In this document: positions 44,181-54,268 of the stretch, in pieces
Numbering within the stretch: the first letter of the stretch is position 1
How the letters are laid out: each line of letters starts with the position of its first letter
NCBI RefSeq assembly: GCF_018403225.1
Contig: NZ_BOSG01000001.1
Span: 1,674,001 to 1,738,000, forward strand
Origin: Paenibacillus sp. J23TS9
Lineage (GTDB): Bacteria; Bacillota; Bacilli; Paenibacillales; Paenibacillaceae
DNA length: 64,000 nucleotides
Direction of reading: 5' to 3'
The notes under the pieces: generated by a model
Told to the model about the DNA's origin: nothing
What the model saw: the letters and a program-made list of their open reading frames with translations, nothing else
Databases searched by the model: none
Made by a program: the position numbers and the translations under genes

Positions 44181-46436
44181 TTACTTCAAATAGGTTCCCG
44201 TGATCGATTGCTCCGCATGGATGATCTGTGAAGGAGTACCCTCGAATACCACCTGGCCACCCTTGCTGCCTCCGTCCGGTCCCATATCGATGATCCAATC
44301 CGCATGGCTGATCACTTCGAGATTGTGCTCGATCACGATTACCGTGTTGCCGGCATCCACGAGGCGGTTCATAATATCCAACAGGTGGCCAATATCCGAC
44401 ATATGCAGGCCAGTCGTCGGCTCGTCCATCACGTAGATGCTGCCCTTCTTATGCAGCTCGCTAGCCAGCTTGATGCGCTGGCATTCGCCGCCCGAGAGCG
44501 TGCTGAGCGGCTGGCCTAGCGTAATATAGTTCAGACCTACGTCATTCATTGCCTGGAGCTTGCGCACGACCTCTTTAATCTGGAAAAATTCCAATGCCTG
44601 CTCTACCGTCATCTCCAACACATCTGCGATCGACTTGCCGTTTAGCTTGTACTCGAGTACCTCTTCCTTGAATCGTTTCCCTCCACATACTTCGCATGGC
44701 AGCTTCACGCTTTCGATGAACGAAAGATCCATGTACACAACGCCCAGCCCTTGGCAATGCTCGCAAGCCCCCTTGGAATTGAAGCTGAACAAGCCTGGGC
44801 TCACCTTGTTCGCGGAAGCAAACGCCTTACGCACATCATCCAGTATCCCCGTGTAAGTAGCGGGATTCGAGCGCGTCGACACACCTATCGCCGATTGGTC
44901 GATGACGATCGCGTCCGGATGCTGGCTTAACAATATGTCGTTAATCAAGGTGCTCTTGCCCGAGCCTGCGACGCCGGTTACGACTGTCAGGACACCGGTT
45001 GGAATATCTACACTAACGTTCTGCAAGTTGTGCAGCTTTGCATCCTTGATGCTAAGTTTGCCGGATGGCTTCCTGCAATCCTGCTTTAACTGAAGATGGC
45101 GTTTCAGATGGTTACCCGTCAATGTACCAGACTCCAGCAGACCTGGGTAGCTCCCTTCAAACACGATCTCGCCTCCGCGGCTGCCTGCGAAAGGCCCCAC
45201 GTCGACGATATGATCCGCCACCTTGATGACATCGGGATCATGCTCGACGACAAGCACGGTATTCCCTTTGTCGCGCAGCTTCTGAAGCAATTCATTTAAC
45301 CGGTGTACATCACGGGGATGAAGGCCAACGCTGGGTTCATCGAAGATGTAAGTGACATCCACCAGGCTCCCGCTAAGATGCTTCACCATCTTGACCCGCT
45401 GCGACTCGCCGCCGGATAAGGTATCCGTCTCGCGGTCTAGCGTCAAGTAGTCAAGTCCGATATCCACCAGATGCTGCAGCCGCTCCGTCAGCGACTTGAT
45501 CATCGGCCCGGCGGCGGCATCGTCAATCTCCCGGATGACACGGATGAGATGACCTACTTCCATGGAGGACAAATCCGCAATGTTATGTCCATGGATCCTG
45601 CAGCCAAGCGCAGCCTGGCTGAGTCTCGCACCGTGACAGCTGGAGCAGGGACCCTCGGTGATGTACGGTGCAACGGTTTGTTGCGTGCGTTCGGACTTCG
45701 TCTTCACGTCCTGCTTGATGTATTTGTTGGTGAACTTTTCAATGACGCCTTCCACGGTAATATTCGTTGCTTTCCCGGCGAAATCCATCTTCACTTTCCT
45801 TGCCTTGCCATACAACAGCTGCTCCAACTCTTCTTCCGAATACTCGCTGAGCTTCCGGTCGGGATCAAACGAACCCGACTGCATGAGCATGTTCCATTCC
45901 CATCCGCCCACCGTATAGCCGGGAAGCATAATCGCCCCTTCTTGGAGCGACTTGGACATGTCCACCGCTTTGCCCATATTGATTCCAAGGCTGCGGCCGA
46001 TTCCGTTGCATTCGGGGCACATGCCCTGCGGATCGTTGAACGAGAACATGTTTGCTCCCCCGACATAGGGCTTCCCCACTCGTGAAAAGAGCATCCTGAG
46101 AATAGGAGAAATATCGGTAATCGTACCCATTGTGGAATGGGAACCGCCGCCCAGCGGCTTCTGATCGACAATAACAGCCATGCTCAGATTCTCGATCGCG
46201 TCCGCATCCGGCTGCGGATATTTGGGCAGGAACGTACGCACGAACATGCTGAAGTTCTCGTTTAACAAACGCGTGGATTCTGCGGCAATCGTATCAAAGA
46301 CGATCGATGATTTGCCCGATCCGGATACTCCGGTGAAAATCGTAATTTTTCTTTTGGGAATACGCAAGGATACGTTCTTAAGATTGTTTTCCCTTGCAGC
46401 CGAGATGACGATATATTCCTGATTAGATTCGCTCAT
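44181..46436 (-). CDS. UvrA-like ABC ATPase (short UvrA paralogue)
   Basis: 751 residues, shorter than UvrA (about 940-960). Two ABC modules are present: Walker A GVSGSGKSS near the N-terminus with signature LSGGESQRVKM, and GVAGSGKSTL with signature LSGGECQRIKLA. Cysteine pairs CPECNGIG, CSSCHGARL, CEHCQGLG and CEVCGGKRF make zinc modules. Large insertions of the housekeeping UvrA, including much of the UvrB-binding domain, are missing. Such paralogues are linked to resistance to DNA-binding drugs (DrrC-like), though this is not certain here. GAAGGA sets the start at 46436. No uvrB or drug-biosynthesis gene is adjacent. Confidence 0.9.
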   Translation of the reverse strand: MSESNQEYIVISAARENNLKNVSLRIPKRKITIFTGVSGSGKSSIVFDTIAAESTRLLNENFSMFVRTFLPKYPQPDADAIENLSMAVIVDQKPLGGGSHSTMGTITDISPILRMLFSRVGKPYVGGANMFSFNDPQGMCPECNGIGRSLGINMGKAVDMSKSLQEGAIMLPGYTVGGWEWNMLMQSGSFDPDRKLSEYSEEELEQLLYGKARKVKMDFAGKATNITVEGVIEKFTNKYIKQDVKTKSERTQQTVAPYITEGPCSSCHGARLSQAALGCRIHGHNIADLSSMEVGHLIRVIREIDDAAAGPMIKSLTERLQHLVDIGLDYLTLDRETDTLSGGESQRVKMVKHLSGSLVDVTYIFDEPSVGLHPRDVHRLNELLQKLRDKGNTVLVVEHDPDVIKVADHIVDVGPFAGSRGGEIVFEGSYPGLLESGTLTGNHLKRHLQLKQDCRKPSGKLSIKDAKLHNLQNVSVDIPTGVLTVVTGVAGSGKSTLINDILLSQHPDAIVIDQSAIGVSTRSNPATYTGILDDVRKAFASANKVSPGLFSFNSKGACEHCQGLGVVYMDLSFIESVKLPCEVCGGKRFKEEVLEYKLNGKSIADVLEMTVEQALEFFQIKEVVRKLQAMNDVGLNYITLGQPLSTLSGGECQRIKLASELHKKGSIYVMDEPTTGLHMSDIGHLLDIMNRLVDAGNTVIVIEHNLEVISHADWIIDMGPDGGSKGGQVVFEGTPSQIIHAEQSITGTYLK

Positions 46437-46679
46437 GAGCAACATCCTTCCGGTCAAGTTAATTTCCAAATAAAAATTTAGATTCCAAGCATTCGTGGAA
46501 TGAATATCTTCTAATTAGTTAACTTTTTGTGACAATTAATTATACGCTACCGTTTGGAGTCGTGTAAACGGTGTTATGCAACCATCATCCTAGACCACTC
46601 GATCAGAAGAGCAAGCTTTAAGAAATTCGGATAGATTCCTGAAACAGCTCTCGCTTTTGTCCCGCATAAACCCAAATCT

Positions 46680-47525
46680 TTATAGCGTTTTCCGCAAGTA
46701 TTGCGTAACATATTTTTCTTTAAAGCCTAGGCTGTTATATAAATTTCTGGCATAATTGCCGACAACGCACCAAAGTTCGACATTCGCGTTGCCCCGCTGA
46801 TAGATCTCATTGCATAAATACATAGCAAACTTTCTTCCGATCCCAAGCCCCTGAAGGTCTGTACGGACTGATATGCTGCTGAGTACATTACCGGAGATAT
46901 GGCTATAAGCGACGACTTCCCCATTGATTTCGTAGACAAAATGGTTGTTTGTATCATCTTTCCATAATGTTCTCTCTTTTTCACTGGGCTGGGCAATCAC
47001 AGAATCAGGAAAGCTCCCGACACGGACACGCATCTCATGAAATGCTTGGGCATACAGAGATTGACTTACCAGATAGTCTTCGTCCCTATACAGTCTCACC
47101 GGAAGGACTTTCAGGGGGAAGGAATTGCCGGTTCGCTGCATGAAAGCCGATGAAAAGTATGGGTCGTAATCGAGCTTGCGCGCAAACGACATTGAAGATG
47201 GTCGACCGGCGAGAAAGGAACTCCTGATTTTCTCGGTTCCGCCCGCCTGCAATTCGCTTTCAAAATATTTGACCATTGCGGAACCGATGCCTTGCCTGCG
47301 AAACCGCGGACCTACAAACACATTCAAATAGGATTGGGATCCGGGCTCATTCACTTGAGCCAGCGCTACAAGCTTGTCCTCCATAAACGCGGCTTTAAAC
47401 AAATCCGGTTCTTTGATAAGCACCCGATGGATCTCTTCCCCGCCTTCAACGTCTTCGCTTAATAATGCTCTCGCCATTGGATCATCTTTTTGACTGAATT
47501 TCTCGTATCGGATTTTTTCCCTATT
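46680..47525 (-). CDS. GNAT-family acetyltransferase with two GNAT domains
   Basis: 281 residues from the ATG at 47525, after GAGGAGG at a long spacing. Two acetyl-CoA-binding motifs are present: VFVGPRFRRQGIGSAMVKYF in the N-terminal domain and SVRTDLQGLGIGRKFAMYLC in the C-terminal domain, so this is a tandem GNAT protein of the mycothiol-synthase-like layout. NLYNSLGFKEKY closes the second domain. The substrate is unknown. It is a lone gene between the UvrA-like and aldo/keto reductase genes. Confidence 0.88.
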   Translation of the reverse strand, partial: NREKIRYEKFSQKDDPMARALLSEDVEGGEEIHRVLIKEPDLFKAAFMEDKLVALAQVNEPGSQSYLNVFVGPRFRRQGIGSAMVKYFESELQAGGTEKIRSSFLAGRPSSMSFARKLDYDPYFSSAFMQRTGNSFPLKVLPVRLYRDEDYLVSQSLYAQAFHEMRVRVGSFPDSVIAQPSEKERTLWKDDTNNHFVYEINGEVVAYSHISGNVLSSISVRTDLQGLGIGRKFAMYLCNEIYQRGNANVELWCVVGNYARNLYNSLGFKEKYVTQYLRKTL

Positions 47526-47776
47526 CATTTGCCTTCGATTCCTCCTCAAACTACTCGCCAAAGTAGAATTCGACTGTTTCCGGATCCTTCCATTTCTTAT
47601 CACTTCATCTTACCAAAATTGGTGTACCTTGAACATACCAAGAGCCCCAATGCCGCAACTCCATTTCAGTCCGATGAAAGTGGATATTCGTCAGTCAGAT
47701 AAGTGTCCGTGAGAGAATTAGGCAAACATTTGATACGAATGTAATAACGGTAACTTTAACATCTGGTACATAATAA

Positions 47777-48691
<915 letters not shown>

Positions 48692-48743
48692 CTATCGTAA
48701 TTCGGTTAATCACTCGTTGATTTATCCACTAAATATCAAGTCA

Positions 48744-48771
48744 AGGAGCAGATGTTAAGCCATCTGCTCCT
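48744..48771 (+). terminator. Terminator after the aldo/keto reductase gene
   Basis: AGGAGCAGATG/CATCTGCTCCT, 11 bp, loop of 6, followed by ATTTCGTTT, about 50 bases past the stop. The regulator gene downstream therefore has its own promoter. Confidence 0.8.
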
Positions 48772-48939
48772 ATTTCGTTTCAGGGAAGATTATATTTTTT
48801 TGTTCAATTGTCCGGTACGACGCAAGAGAACGATATACACTTTGTATCAAATCATTGCCTAATCATCTCACAACCCGTTTTACGACTGTGAATATGCATT
48901 ATAATGAAGTTATAAAGGTCAAATAGTAAGGAGGGCAAG

Positions 48940-49836
48940 ATGTCTGAACCCATATTTCAACAGCAGGATGAGCTTGCAAAACTTATAGAGCGTTATTCAG
49001 TACAGGAGGGTGTAAACTCAATTGCGATTCCATCCTTATTTTTGGTTCGCCGATCTGAAGTTACAGGACCTAAGCAGAGTGTATACAAGCCTTCCTTATG
49101 TATCATCGTTCAAGGAGCGAAGGAAGTATGGTTGGGACAAGAGCGCTTCAGGTACAGTCCAGCCGATTACCTTGTTGCATCGGTTGACCTGCCGGTATCC
49201 GGGCAAGTCGTTGAAGCCTCACCCGCCGTTCCGTATTTGGCACTGAATCTTGTATTTACGCCGAATCAAATCCTGGATGTTTTATGTGATTCTAAGATCG
49301 CTGGTGGAAAGAAAGAGAATGCAAAGCGAGCCATGTATGTCAGCCCGACTGAGTCAACCTTATTGGATGCGGTACTTAGATTAGCTCGTTTGCTGGACCA
49401 TCCGATGGATATTCCGGTGCTTGCTCCGCTAGTTACAAAGGAAATTCTGTATAGAGTTCTGCAAGGGCAGCACGGGGATGTGCTGGAACAAATTGCATTA
49501 GAAGGAAGCTCTACGTATCGGATCAGAGATGTGATCGAACAAATCATGAATAACTATGATCGATCTTTGCGGATTGAGGAGCTTGCGGAAATTGCGAATA
49601 TGAGCGCTGCTTCACTTCATAGACATTTCAAAGAAGTGACAGCGATGAGTCCAATACAATTTCAAAAACACCTGAGATTGCAGGAAGCACGGCGACTATT
49701 ATTGTCCGAATCAACAGACGCCGCTGATGTTGCATTTCAGGTTGGCTATGAAAGCCCATCGCAATTCAGCCGTGAATACTCACGCATGTTTGGTTTCCCG
49801 CCAAGAGAAGATATTAAGCGCCTGAGGGCGAAATGA
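48940..49836 (+). CDS. AraC-family regulator of the AraC_N (YqhC-like) type
   Basis: 298 residues. The N-terminal AraC_N domain (PF06719 pattern: PSLFLVRRSEVTGPKQSVYK, PSLCIIVQGAKEVWLG, YLVASVDLPVSGQV) is followed by the helix-turn-helix (MSAASLHRHFKEVTAMSPIQ, SPSQFSREYSRMFGFPPRED). AAGGAGGG precedes the start. Together with the aldo/keto reductase it forms a likely aldehyde-response pair. Confidence 0.93.
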   Translation: MSEPIFQQQDELAKLIERYSVQEGVNSIAIPSLFLVRRSEVTGPKQSVYKPSLCIIVQGAKEVWLGQERFRYSPADYLVASVDLPVSGQVVEASPAVPYLALNLVFTPNQILDVLCDSKIAGGKKENAKRAMYVSPTESTLLDAVLRLARLLDHPMDIPVLAPLVTKEILYRVLQGQHGDVLEQIALEGSSTYRIRDVIEQIMNNYDRSLRIEELAEIANMSAASLHRHFKEVTAMSPIQFQKHLRLQEARRLLLSESTDAADVAFQVGYESPSQFSREYSRMFGFPPREDIKRLRAK

Positions 49837-49861
49837 GACCAGTCAATAACGCATAAATGAA

Positions 49862-49893
49862 GGCCATCCTTTTCGGATGGCCGCTCTCGTTTT
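49862..49893 (+). terminator. Terminator after the YqhC-like regulator
   Basis: GGCCATCC/GGATGGCC with a TTTTC loop and then CGTTTT. It abuts the stop of the convergent glycosyltransferase gene and may serve both strands. Confidence 0.75.
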
Positions 49894-51094
49894 AAATATG
49901 AAATTGATTTTTGAATTCGAAAATCTTATCAACAGCTTGATGATAGCCGCCCGAATTGCGAAAGGATTCCCTAATCTCTGAAGCGGCTTTCTTGAATGAT
50001 TGGAGGCTTAACACATGATCTGCGGCTTCACGTAATTGATTTGCAGTCAAGCTTTGCATATGTAAGGTAACGCCTGCTCCCATCTTGGCGACTTGCCCCG
50101 CAATGATCGGCTGATCCGCGCTTAGTGGAATGACAACGAGCGGCACTCCGTAATAGAGACCCTCATGGGCACTATTCATTCCCCCATGGGTAATGAATAG
50201 CTTCGTGTACTGCAGAACTTCCGTTTGAGGAACAACATTTTGGACGCTGAAGTTAGCAGGAATCTCCCCTAAATCAGAAATCCGGACTTTATTCCCCACA
50301 GACATGATAATCGAATGATCCGTGTTTCCAAAAGCTTCAAAACAAAGCTTATAGAAATCCATGGCTTGGTTAAACACCGTACCCAATGAAATGTAAATGG
50401 GATTTTTTCCTTGGATTGTAGTAAAGTCGAACTTTTCTGGAATGAATCGTGAAATGATGGATGGACCTACAAATGCATATGTTGGATCGAATGCTTCTCC
50501 ATCTGGTTGAAACTCCCTTGTTGTATACACCATTGTAAGAGGTGCTGGATTACAATACACTTCGTAAGGAGAATGGATCTCCACACCGAATTTTTCCTTG
50601 ATCATGACCGTCAGGCTTTGGAATTTATCTTTTATAGGTTTGACGATTTCTGCCGGGACATGTTCAAAAGATTGTTCCAGCATGTCATCGATTGTATTTT
50701 TTGTCTGAGCAAATGTACTACATGAGCTGATAGCAGGAAGCTTCAGAATTTGAGCAATTATACGTCCACAACCAAACATGGAATCATGGATGATGTAATC
50801 AAAATGCTCTCCTTGAATCTGTGCGAGAATACTTGGTATGACGATATCTGCCGTAAGTAAAAGTCCGTTGATTCTTTCAAGCAGATAATCTCTTCCACCT
50901 GAAATAAAGGCTTTGATGAATTTCTGGTCGTCAAAGGTTCGAACGGTTGCTCCCGTCTTCTCCATACGCTCCCGATACGCTTCGATACAAAAATATACAA
51001 CTTCTTCTCCACGCGAAATAAGCTCTTGTACAACGCCAATCGTTGGATTGATATGTCCCTCGGATCCACCATTGATAAATAAAACACGCGCCAT
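49892..51094 (-). CDS. Macrolide-type UDP-glycosyltransferase (MGT/YjiC family, GT1)
   Basis: 400 residues, GT-B fold. The N-terminal FINGGSEGHINPTIGVVQEL is the acceptor-side motif with H15, and the C-terminal FITHGGMNSAHEGLYYGVPL with PLSADQP is the nucleotide-sugar-binding motif of GT1 enzymes that glycosylate macrolides, flavonoids or lipids. AAGGAG sets the start at 51094. No biosynthetic cluster is adjacent, so drug inactivation or tailoring of an exogenous compound is most likely. Confidence 0.92.
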   Translation of the reverse strand: MARVLFINGGSEGHINPTIGVVQELISRGEEVVYFCIEAYRERMEKTGATVRTFDDQKFIKAFISGGRDYLLERINGLLLTADIVIPSILAQIQGEHFDYIIHDSMFGCGRIIAQILKLPAISSCSTFAQTKNTIDDMLEQSFEHVPAEIVKPIKDKFQSLTVMIKEKFGVEIHSPYEVYCNPAPLTMVYTTREFQPDGEAFDPTYAFVGPSIISRFIPEKFDFTTIQGKNPIYISLGTVFNQAMDFYKLCFEAFGNTDHSIIMSVGNKVRISDLGEIPANFSVQNVVPQTEVLQYTKLFITHGGMNSAHEGLYYGVPLVVIPLSADQPIIAGQVAKMGAGVTLHMQSLTANQLREAADHVLSLQSFKKAASEIRESFRNSGGYHQAVDKIFEFKNQFHI

Positions 51095-51503
51095 TTCGAC
51101 CACTCCTTAGTTGAGCTCCTCTAAATAAAGTTAGAAGCACTGTCCCATACATCGCTCGAATCATAGCCTGTTGGTCATACAGATCAATAAGGACATTGAG
51201 ATACGTATATTTCAATGTTGACCCGCTGCTTATTTTGATTTCAAGAAAAACAAGGCGCAAAGCCACAATATTAGAAAAGCTTTTTCAGCGTTAAAAATGA
51301 TTTTGCCCCTTGCAAAGCAAAACTTGGCTTTGGATGAGTAGAAGAAGCGAGCCCCCTCTTTTACTGTATGAGTATAGCATAAAATTATAGATTGGATTTC
51401 AAAAATCCATACTTAACGATATAGCGAATAAAGAGGAAGCTGCTTAGATTATTAGGACGTTCCCTCGACAAATCAGAAAGGTTAAAAAAATCATAATTTT
51501 TTG
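51095..51503. other. Intergenic region before the DHA2 pump
   Basis: No convincing gene. A minus-strand frame at 51117-51266 reads VFLEIKISSGSTLKYTYLNV and LIDLYDQQAMIRAMYG, which looks protein-like and may be the tail of a lost regulator, but it has no start or family that I can name. A dyad TGGATTT/AAATCCA at 51393-51409 lies near the probable glycosyltransferase promoter. Confidence 0.4.
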
Positions 51504-51532
51504 TTGACCAATTACTGTATACGGCATATACT
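51504..51532 (+). promoter_or_regulatory. Sigma-A promoter of the DHA2 efflux gene
   Basis: TTGACC at 51504-51509 and TATACT at 51527-51532 with exactly 17 bases between. The start point would fall just ahead of, or in, the operator that follows. Confidence 0.8.
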
Positions 51533-51545
51533 GTTTATAAAAATA

Positions 51546-51566
51546 ACTGTTTATATTATAAACAGT
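51546..51566. promoter_or_regulatory. Perfect TetR operator before the DHA2 pump
   Basis: ACTGTTTATA, one base, then the exact reverse complement. A further half site TACTGTTTATAA overlaps the -10. The same palindrome with one mismatch lies before the TetR gene at 54056-54076. Confidence 0.85.
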
Positions 51567-51581
51567 AATGGGAGGATTTCA

Positions 51582-53141
51582 ATGACAACTTTTACCCCTC
51601 AAGCGGCCAAGCGTGCAGGACGCAAAGAATGGATTGCGCTTAGCATTTTATGTCTGCCGTTGATGTTTGCATCCATGGACGTCGCTGTCCTGTTTTTCGC
51701 CGCCCCCGCTATCGCAGCGGACTTGAAGCCGAATGCCACGCAACAATTGTGGATTTTTGATGTTTACGGCTTCATTCTTGCCGGTATGCTATTGACGATG
51801 GGCGCGATTGGCGATCGAATCGGACGCAAGCGCCTGTTAATCATCGGTACGGTCGGATTCGCTTTGAGTTCACTTTTCGCAGCATACGCCCAATCGGCCG
51901 AATCTCTGATCATCGCTCGAGGAATACTCGGAATAGCAGGTTCAACCTTGATGCCGTCTTCACTTGCCCTTATTCGCGTCATGTTTCAGGATCCCGCGCA
52001 GCGGACGAAAGCTATGTCGATTTGGAGTGCGGTGATGGCCAGCGGGGTTACCCTCGGTCCGATCATCGGCGGAGTGCTTCTCAATTCTTTTTCCTGGGGA
52101 TCAGTGTTCCTTATCAATATCCCGGCGATGGCCCTTCTCCTCATTATCGCTCCGTTCCTTCTACCCGAGTCGCGCAGCGAAATGCGAAGTCCGATCGATG
52201 TGCTTAGTTCGCTTCTTGTTCTTACCTCTGTCCTACCCCTTACTTATGGCGTCAAGACGCTTGCGGAGGATGGATGGGCAGTGCTTCCTTTTGTTATGCT
52301 TGTTGCAGGCATGCTGTCGGGTATCGCGTTTGTGCGGCGGCAGCTCCACATTCCCAACCCTTTGCTCGATATTCGTACGTTGATGGAGCGGCGAATCGGC
52401 GGTTCGATTCTCGTTAATTTCATCGCTATGTTCGCGCTCATGGCAAGCTCACTGGTCAATACTCAGTTCCTTCAGTCGGTGCTTGGATATTCTCCGTTCG
52501 TTGCATCCCTATGGAGCGTGCTGCCTTCCGTAGCCGTAGGGGCGGCGGCACCGATTGCGGCAAAGCTGTCGCAAACTTACGGAAGACCGCGCATTATAAC
52601 GGCGGGCATCTTGCTGGCAGCAATCGGATTCGTCGTGCTGACCCAGGTTCGCTTGGAGGGTTTTTCTCCGCTAGTCATCGTGCTTGTCGGAGCCGGATTG
52701 ATTGCTGCAGGTATCGTCTCGGTCATGACTCTTGTTACGGATTATGTCGTGGGTGTCGCTCCCGTTGACCGTGCTGGAGCTGTCGGCGGTCTTATCGAAA
52801 CTTCCAGCGAACTTGGTGGCGCGTTCGGCATCGCTCTTCTGGGCTGCCTTCTGGCAGCGGTATACCGGAATTCGGTCTCCCCTCTTCTTCCCAAGGGGCT
52901 AACGCCGGAAGCTGCTCATGCGGCCGAACAGACCATTGCCGGAGCTTCAAGTGCAGCAAGTCATTTGCCGGCAGAAGCTGCTTCTCGCGTTATGGATGCA
53001 TCCCGTGAGGCTTTTGTAACCTCTATGCATACCACTTGTCTCGTTGCCGGCGCGATCCTGGTTCTGGCCGCGGTCATCACGGTCGTATTGCTCCGTGATA
53101 AGAAGACGGATATCGAGGCCGCCGCATCGTCAAGAGCATAA
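51582..53141 (+). CDS. DHA2-family drug:H+ antiporter (EmrB/QacA type, 14 helices)
   Basis: 519 residues, 14 hydrophobic segments. WIFDVYGFILAGMLLTMGAI and DRIGRKRLLIIGT (motif A) and MASGVTLGPIIGGVLLN (motif C) identify a QacA/SmvA-like antiporter; D in helix 1 (FASMDVAVLFFA) is the conserved proton/cation site. GGGAGG sets the start at 51582, past the operator. It exports lipophilic cations or similar toxic compounds. It is convergent with the TetR gene, and both are preceded by the same operator. Confidence 0.93.
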   Translation: MTTFTPQAAKRAGRKEWIALSILCLPLMFASMDVAVLFFAAPAIAADLKPNATQQLWIFDVYGFILAGMLLTMGAIGDRIGRKRLLIIGTVGFALSSLFAAYAQSAESLIIARGILGIAGSTLMPSSLALIRVMFQDPAQRTKAMSIWSAVMASGVTLGPIIGGVLLNSFSWGSVFLINIPAMALLLIIAPFLLPESRSEMRSPIDVLSSLLVLTSVLPLTYGVKTLAEDGWAVLPFVMLVAGMLSGIAFVRRQLHIPNPLLDIRTLMERRIGGSILVNFIAMFALMASSLVNTQFLQSVLGYSPFVASLWSVLPSVAVGAAAPIAAKLSQTYGRPRIITAGILLAAIGFVVLTQVRLEGFSPLVIVLVGAGLIAAGIVSVMTLVTDYVVGVAPVDRAGAVGGLIETSSELGGAFGIALLGCLLAAVYRNSVSPLLPKGLTPEAAHAAEQTIAGASSAASHLPAEAASRVMDASREAFVTSMHTTCLVAGAILVLAAVITVVLLRDKKTDIEAAASSRA

Positions 53142-53146
53142 CACCA

Positions 53147-53188
53147 AAAAGGCTACTTCCTGGCATTTGCCTGGAAGTAGCCTTTTCA
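53147..53188. terminator. Bidirectional terminator between the pump and its repressor
   Basis: AAAAGGCTACTTCC/GGAAGTAGCCTTTT with an inner loop, T-rich on both strands; it lies between two convergent stops. Confidence 0.9.
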
Positions 53189-53205
53189 TCATTTGTGCGT
53201 AAACT

Positions 53206-54012
53206 TTATTTATGATGCTCAGGGCCGTCAGAGGTCGTTTTTTGTATCAAAAATTGCTCGATCCCGTCCAAAATCCGATCCAGTCCGAATTCCAAATCGT
53301 TGCCGACGGTATTCTCGTCTTCGTTCTCGCCGGTATACGCACCGGACATCACGATCGGATGCAAATTCGGATATTGCTCCGGCTTGATTAAATACCGTAG
53401 CGCAGCCGAATAATTCAGCCCGCTGAACGCTTCCTCACTGGAACCCGCTAGAACGGCACGATCGATGTCCCTCTGAAGCATCCCATATGTACGGGCATAG
53501 CTGCTCAAGAGAAGTACGATAGACATCTTCTCGTAATGGTTCAGAGGCATGTCTCGAAGCGGTCGCAAAGCCCATTCCACGATACGCAAATTATTTGGCG
53601 TAATCGGAATCCCGAGAATCGGAATGTCTCCATACCACGGATGCTTGCGAAATACGTCAACCGTGCCCAATACGTACTCGCGCATGCTTTCCCTCCATTC
53701 CTGCGGAGCTCTTTCCGCGGGTAAAGAAATATCGCATGCCGCATCCTGCATCAGGATCAGCAGATCATCCTTGCTGGGAATGTAACGGTAGAGCGACATG
53801 GCCGTAAAGCCTAGCGCTGAAGCAATTCGGTTCATCGAGACGGAGGCAAGACCGTCCTTGTCCGCGATCTCGATCGCCTTTTTCACGATTAGATCGATGC
53901 TCATCTCGCGCTTGGGTCCGCGCTGCGGCGGCTTCGCTAATCCCCAGCCGAGCGCTGCGCCGGGGGGCAAGATTTTGGCAACCTCTTCTGGTGTTAAATC
54001 GTCAGGGCTCAT
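53206..54012 (-). CDS. TetR-family repressor of the DHA2 pump
   Basis: 268 residues. An N-terminal extension (EEVAKILPPGAALGWGLAKP) precedes the helix-turn-helix SMNRIASALGFTAMSLYRYI and a TetR_C-type ligand domain (LRIVEWALRPLRDMPLNHYE). AGGAGGTG sets the start at 54012. The palindrome at 54056-54076 in its promoter matches that before the pump, so it represses both its own gene and the pump. Confidence 0.94.
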   Translation of the reverse strand: MSPDDLTPEEVAKILPPGAALGWGLAKPPQRGPKREMSIDLIVKKAIEIADKDGLASVSMNRIASALGFTAMSLYRYIPSKDDLLILMQDAACDISLPAERAPQEWRESMREYVLGTVDVFRKHPWYGDIPILGIPITPNNLRIVEWALRPLRDMPLNHYEKMSIVLLLSSYARTYGMLQRDIDRAVLAGSSEEAFSGLNYSAALRYLIKPEQYPNLHPIVMSGAYTGENEDENTVGNDLEFGLDRILDGIEQFLIQKTTSDGPEHHK

Positions 54013-54055
54013 CTGTTCACCTCCTGTTCGTTCGAACGCAGCCTGCATAATAAAA

Positions 54056-54076
54056 AGTGTTTATAATATAAACAGT
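54056..54076. promoter_or_regulatory. TetR operator before the repressor gene
   Basis: AGTGTTTATA, one base, TATAAACAGT: the same palindrome as at 51546-51566 with one mismatch in the left arm. It lies 44 bases before the repressor start codon. Confidence 0.8.
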
Positions 54077-54160
54077 ATATCATAATGCCGAAAGATTCTC
54101 CCTCTTCATGAATTAAAAACCGGTAAAAGTAACATGCATTTTGCCGGTCAATAAGAATTT

Positions 54161-54268
54161 TTATGATGTTGCTGCAGCCAGCGCGGAGTATCCACCCAAC
54201 GAATGTCCGTTGACCGAAACGGAACCGGGATAAATTCTCCCTTTTTGTTCTTGAATCATCCGATGGAT
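54161..54268 (-). pseudogene. Alpha/beta-hydrolase fragment with intact nucleophile elbow
   Basis: The minus-strand frame ending at TAA 54161-54163 reads IHRMIQEQKGRIYPGSVSVN and GHSLGGYSALAAATS. GHSLGG is the nucleophile elbow of an alpha/beta hydrolase or lipase. Only about 35 residues survive, directly after the stop of the oxidoreductase gene and without a start codon of its own. Confidence 0.7.

Noticed and set aside
47620..47660. Dyad TTGGT...ACCAA in the aldo/keto reductase upstream region
   Set aside because: Only five bases per arm with a long spacer; likely chance.
50931..51266. 111-codon frame overlapping the glycosyltransferase start
   Set aside because: Most of it lies out of frame within the glycosyltransferase; only the upstream part looks protein-like and it lacks a start, so it is mentioned only as a possible relic.
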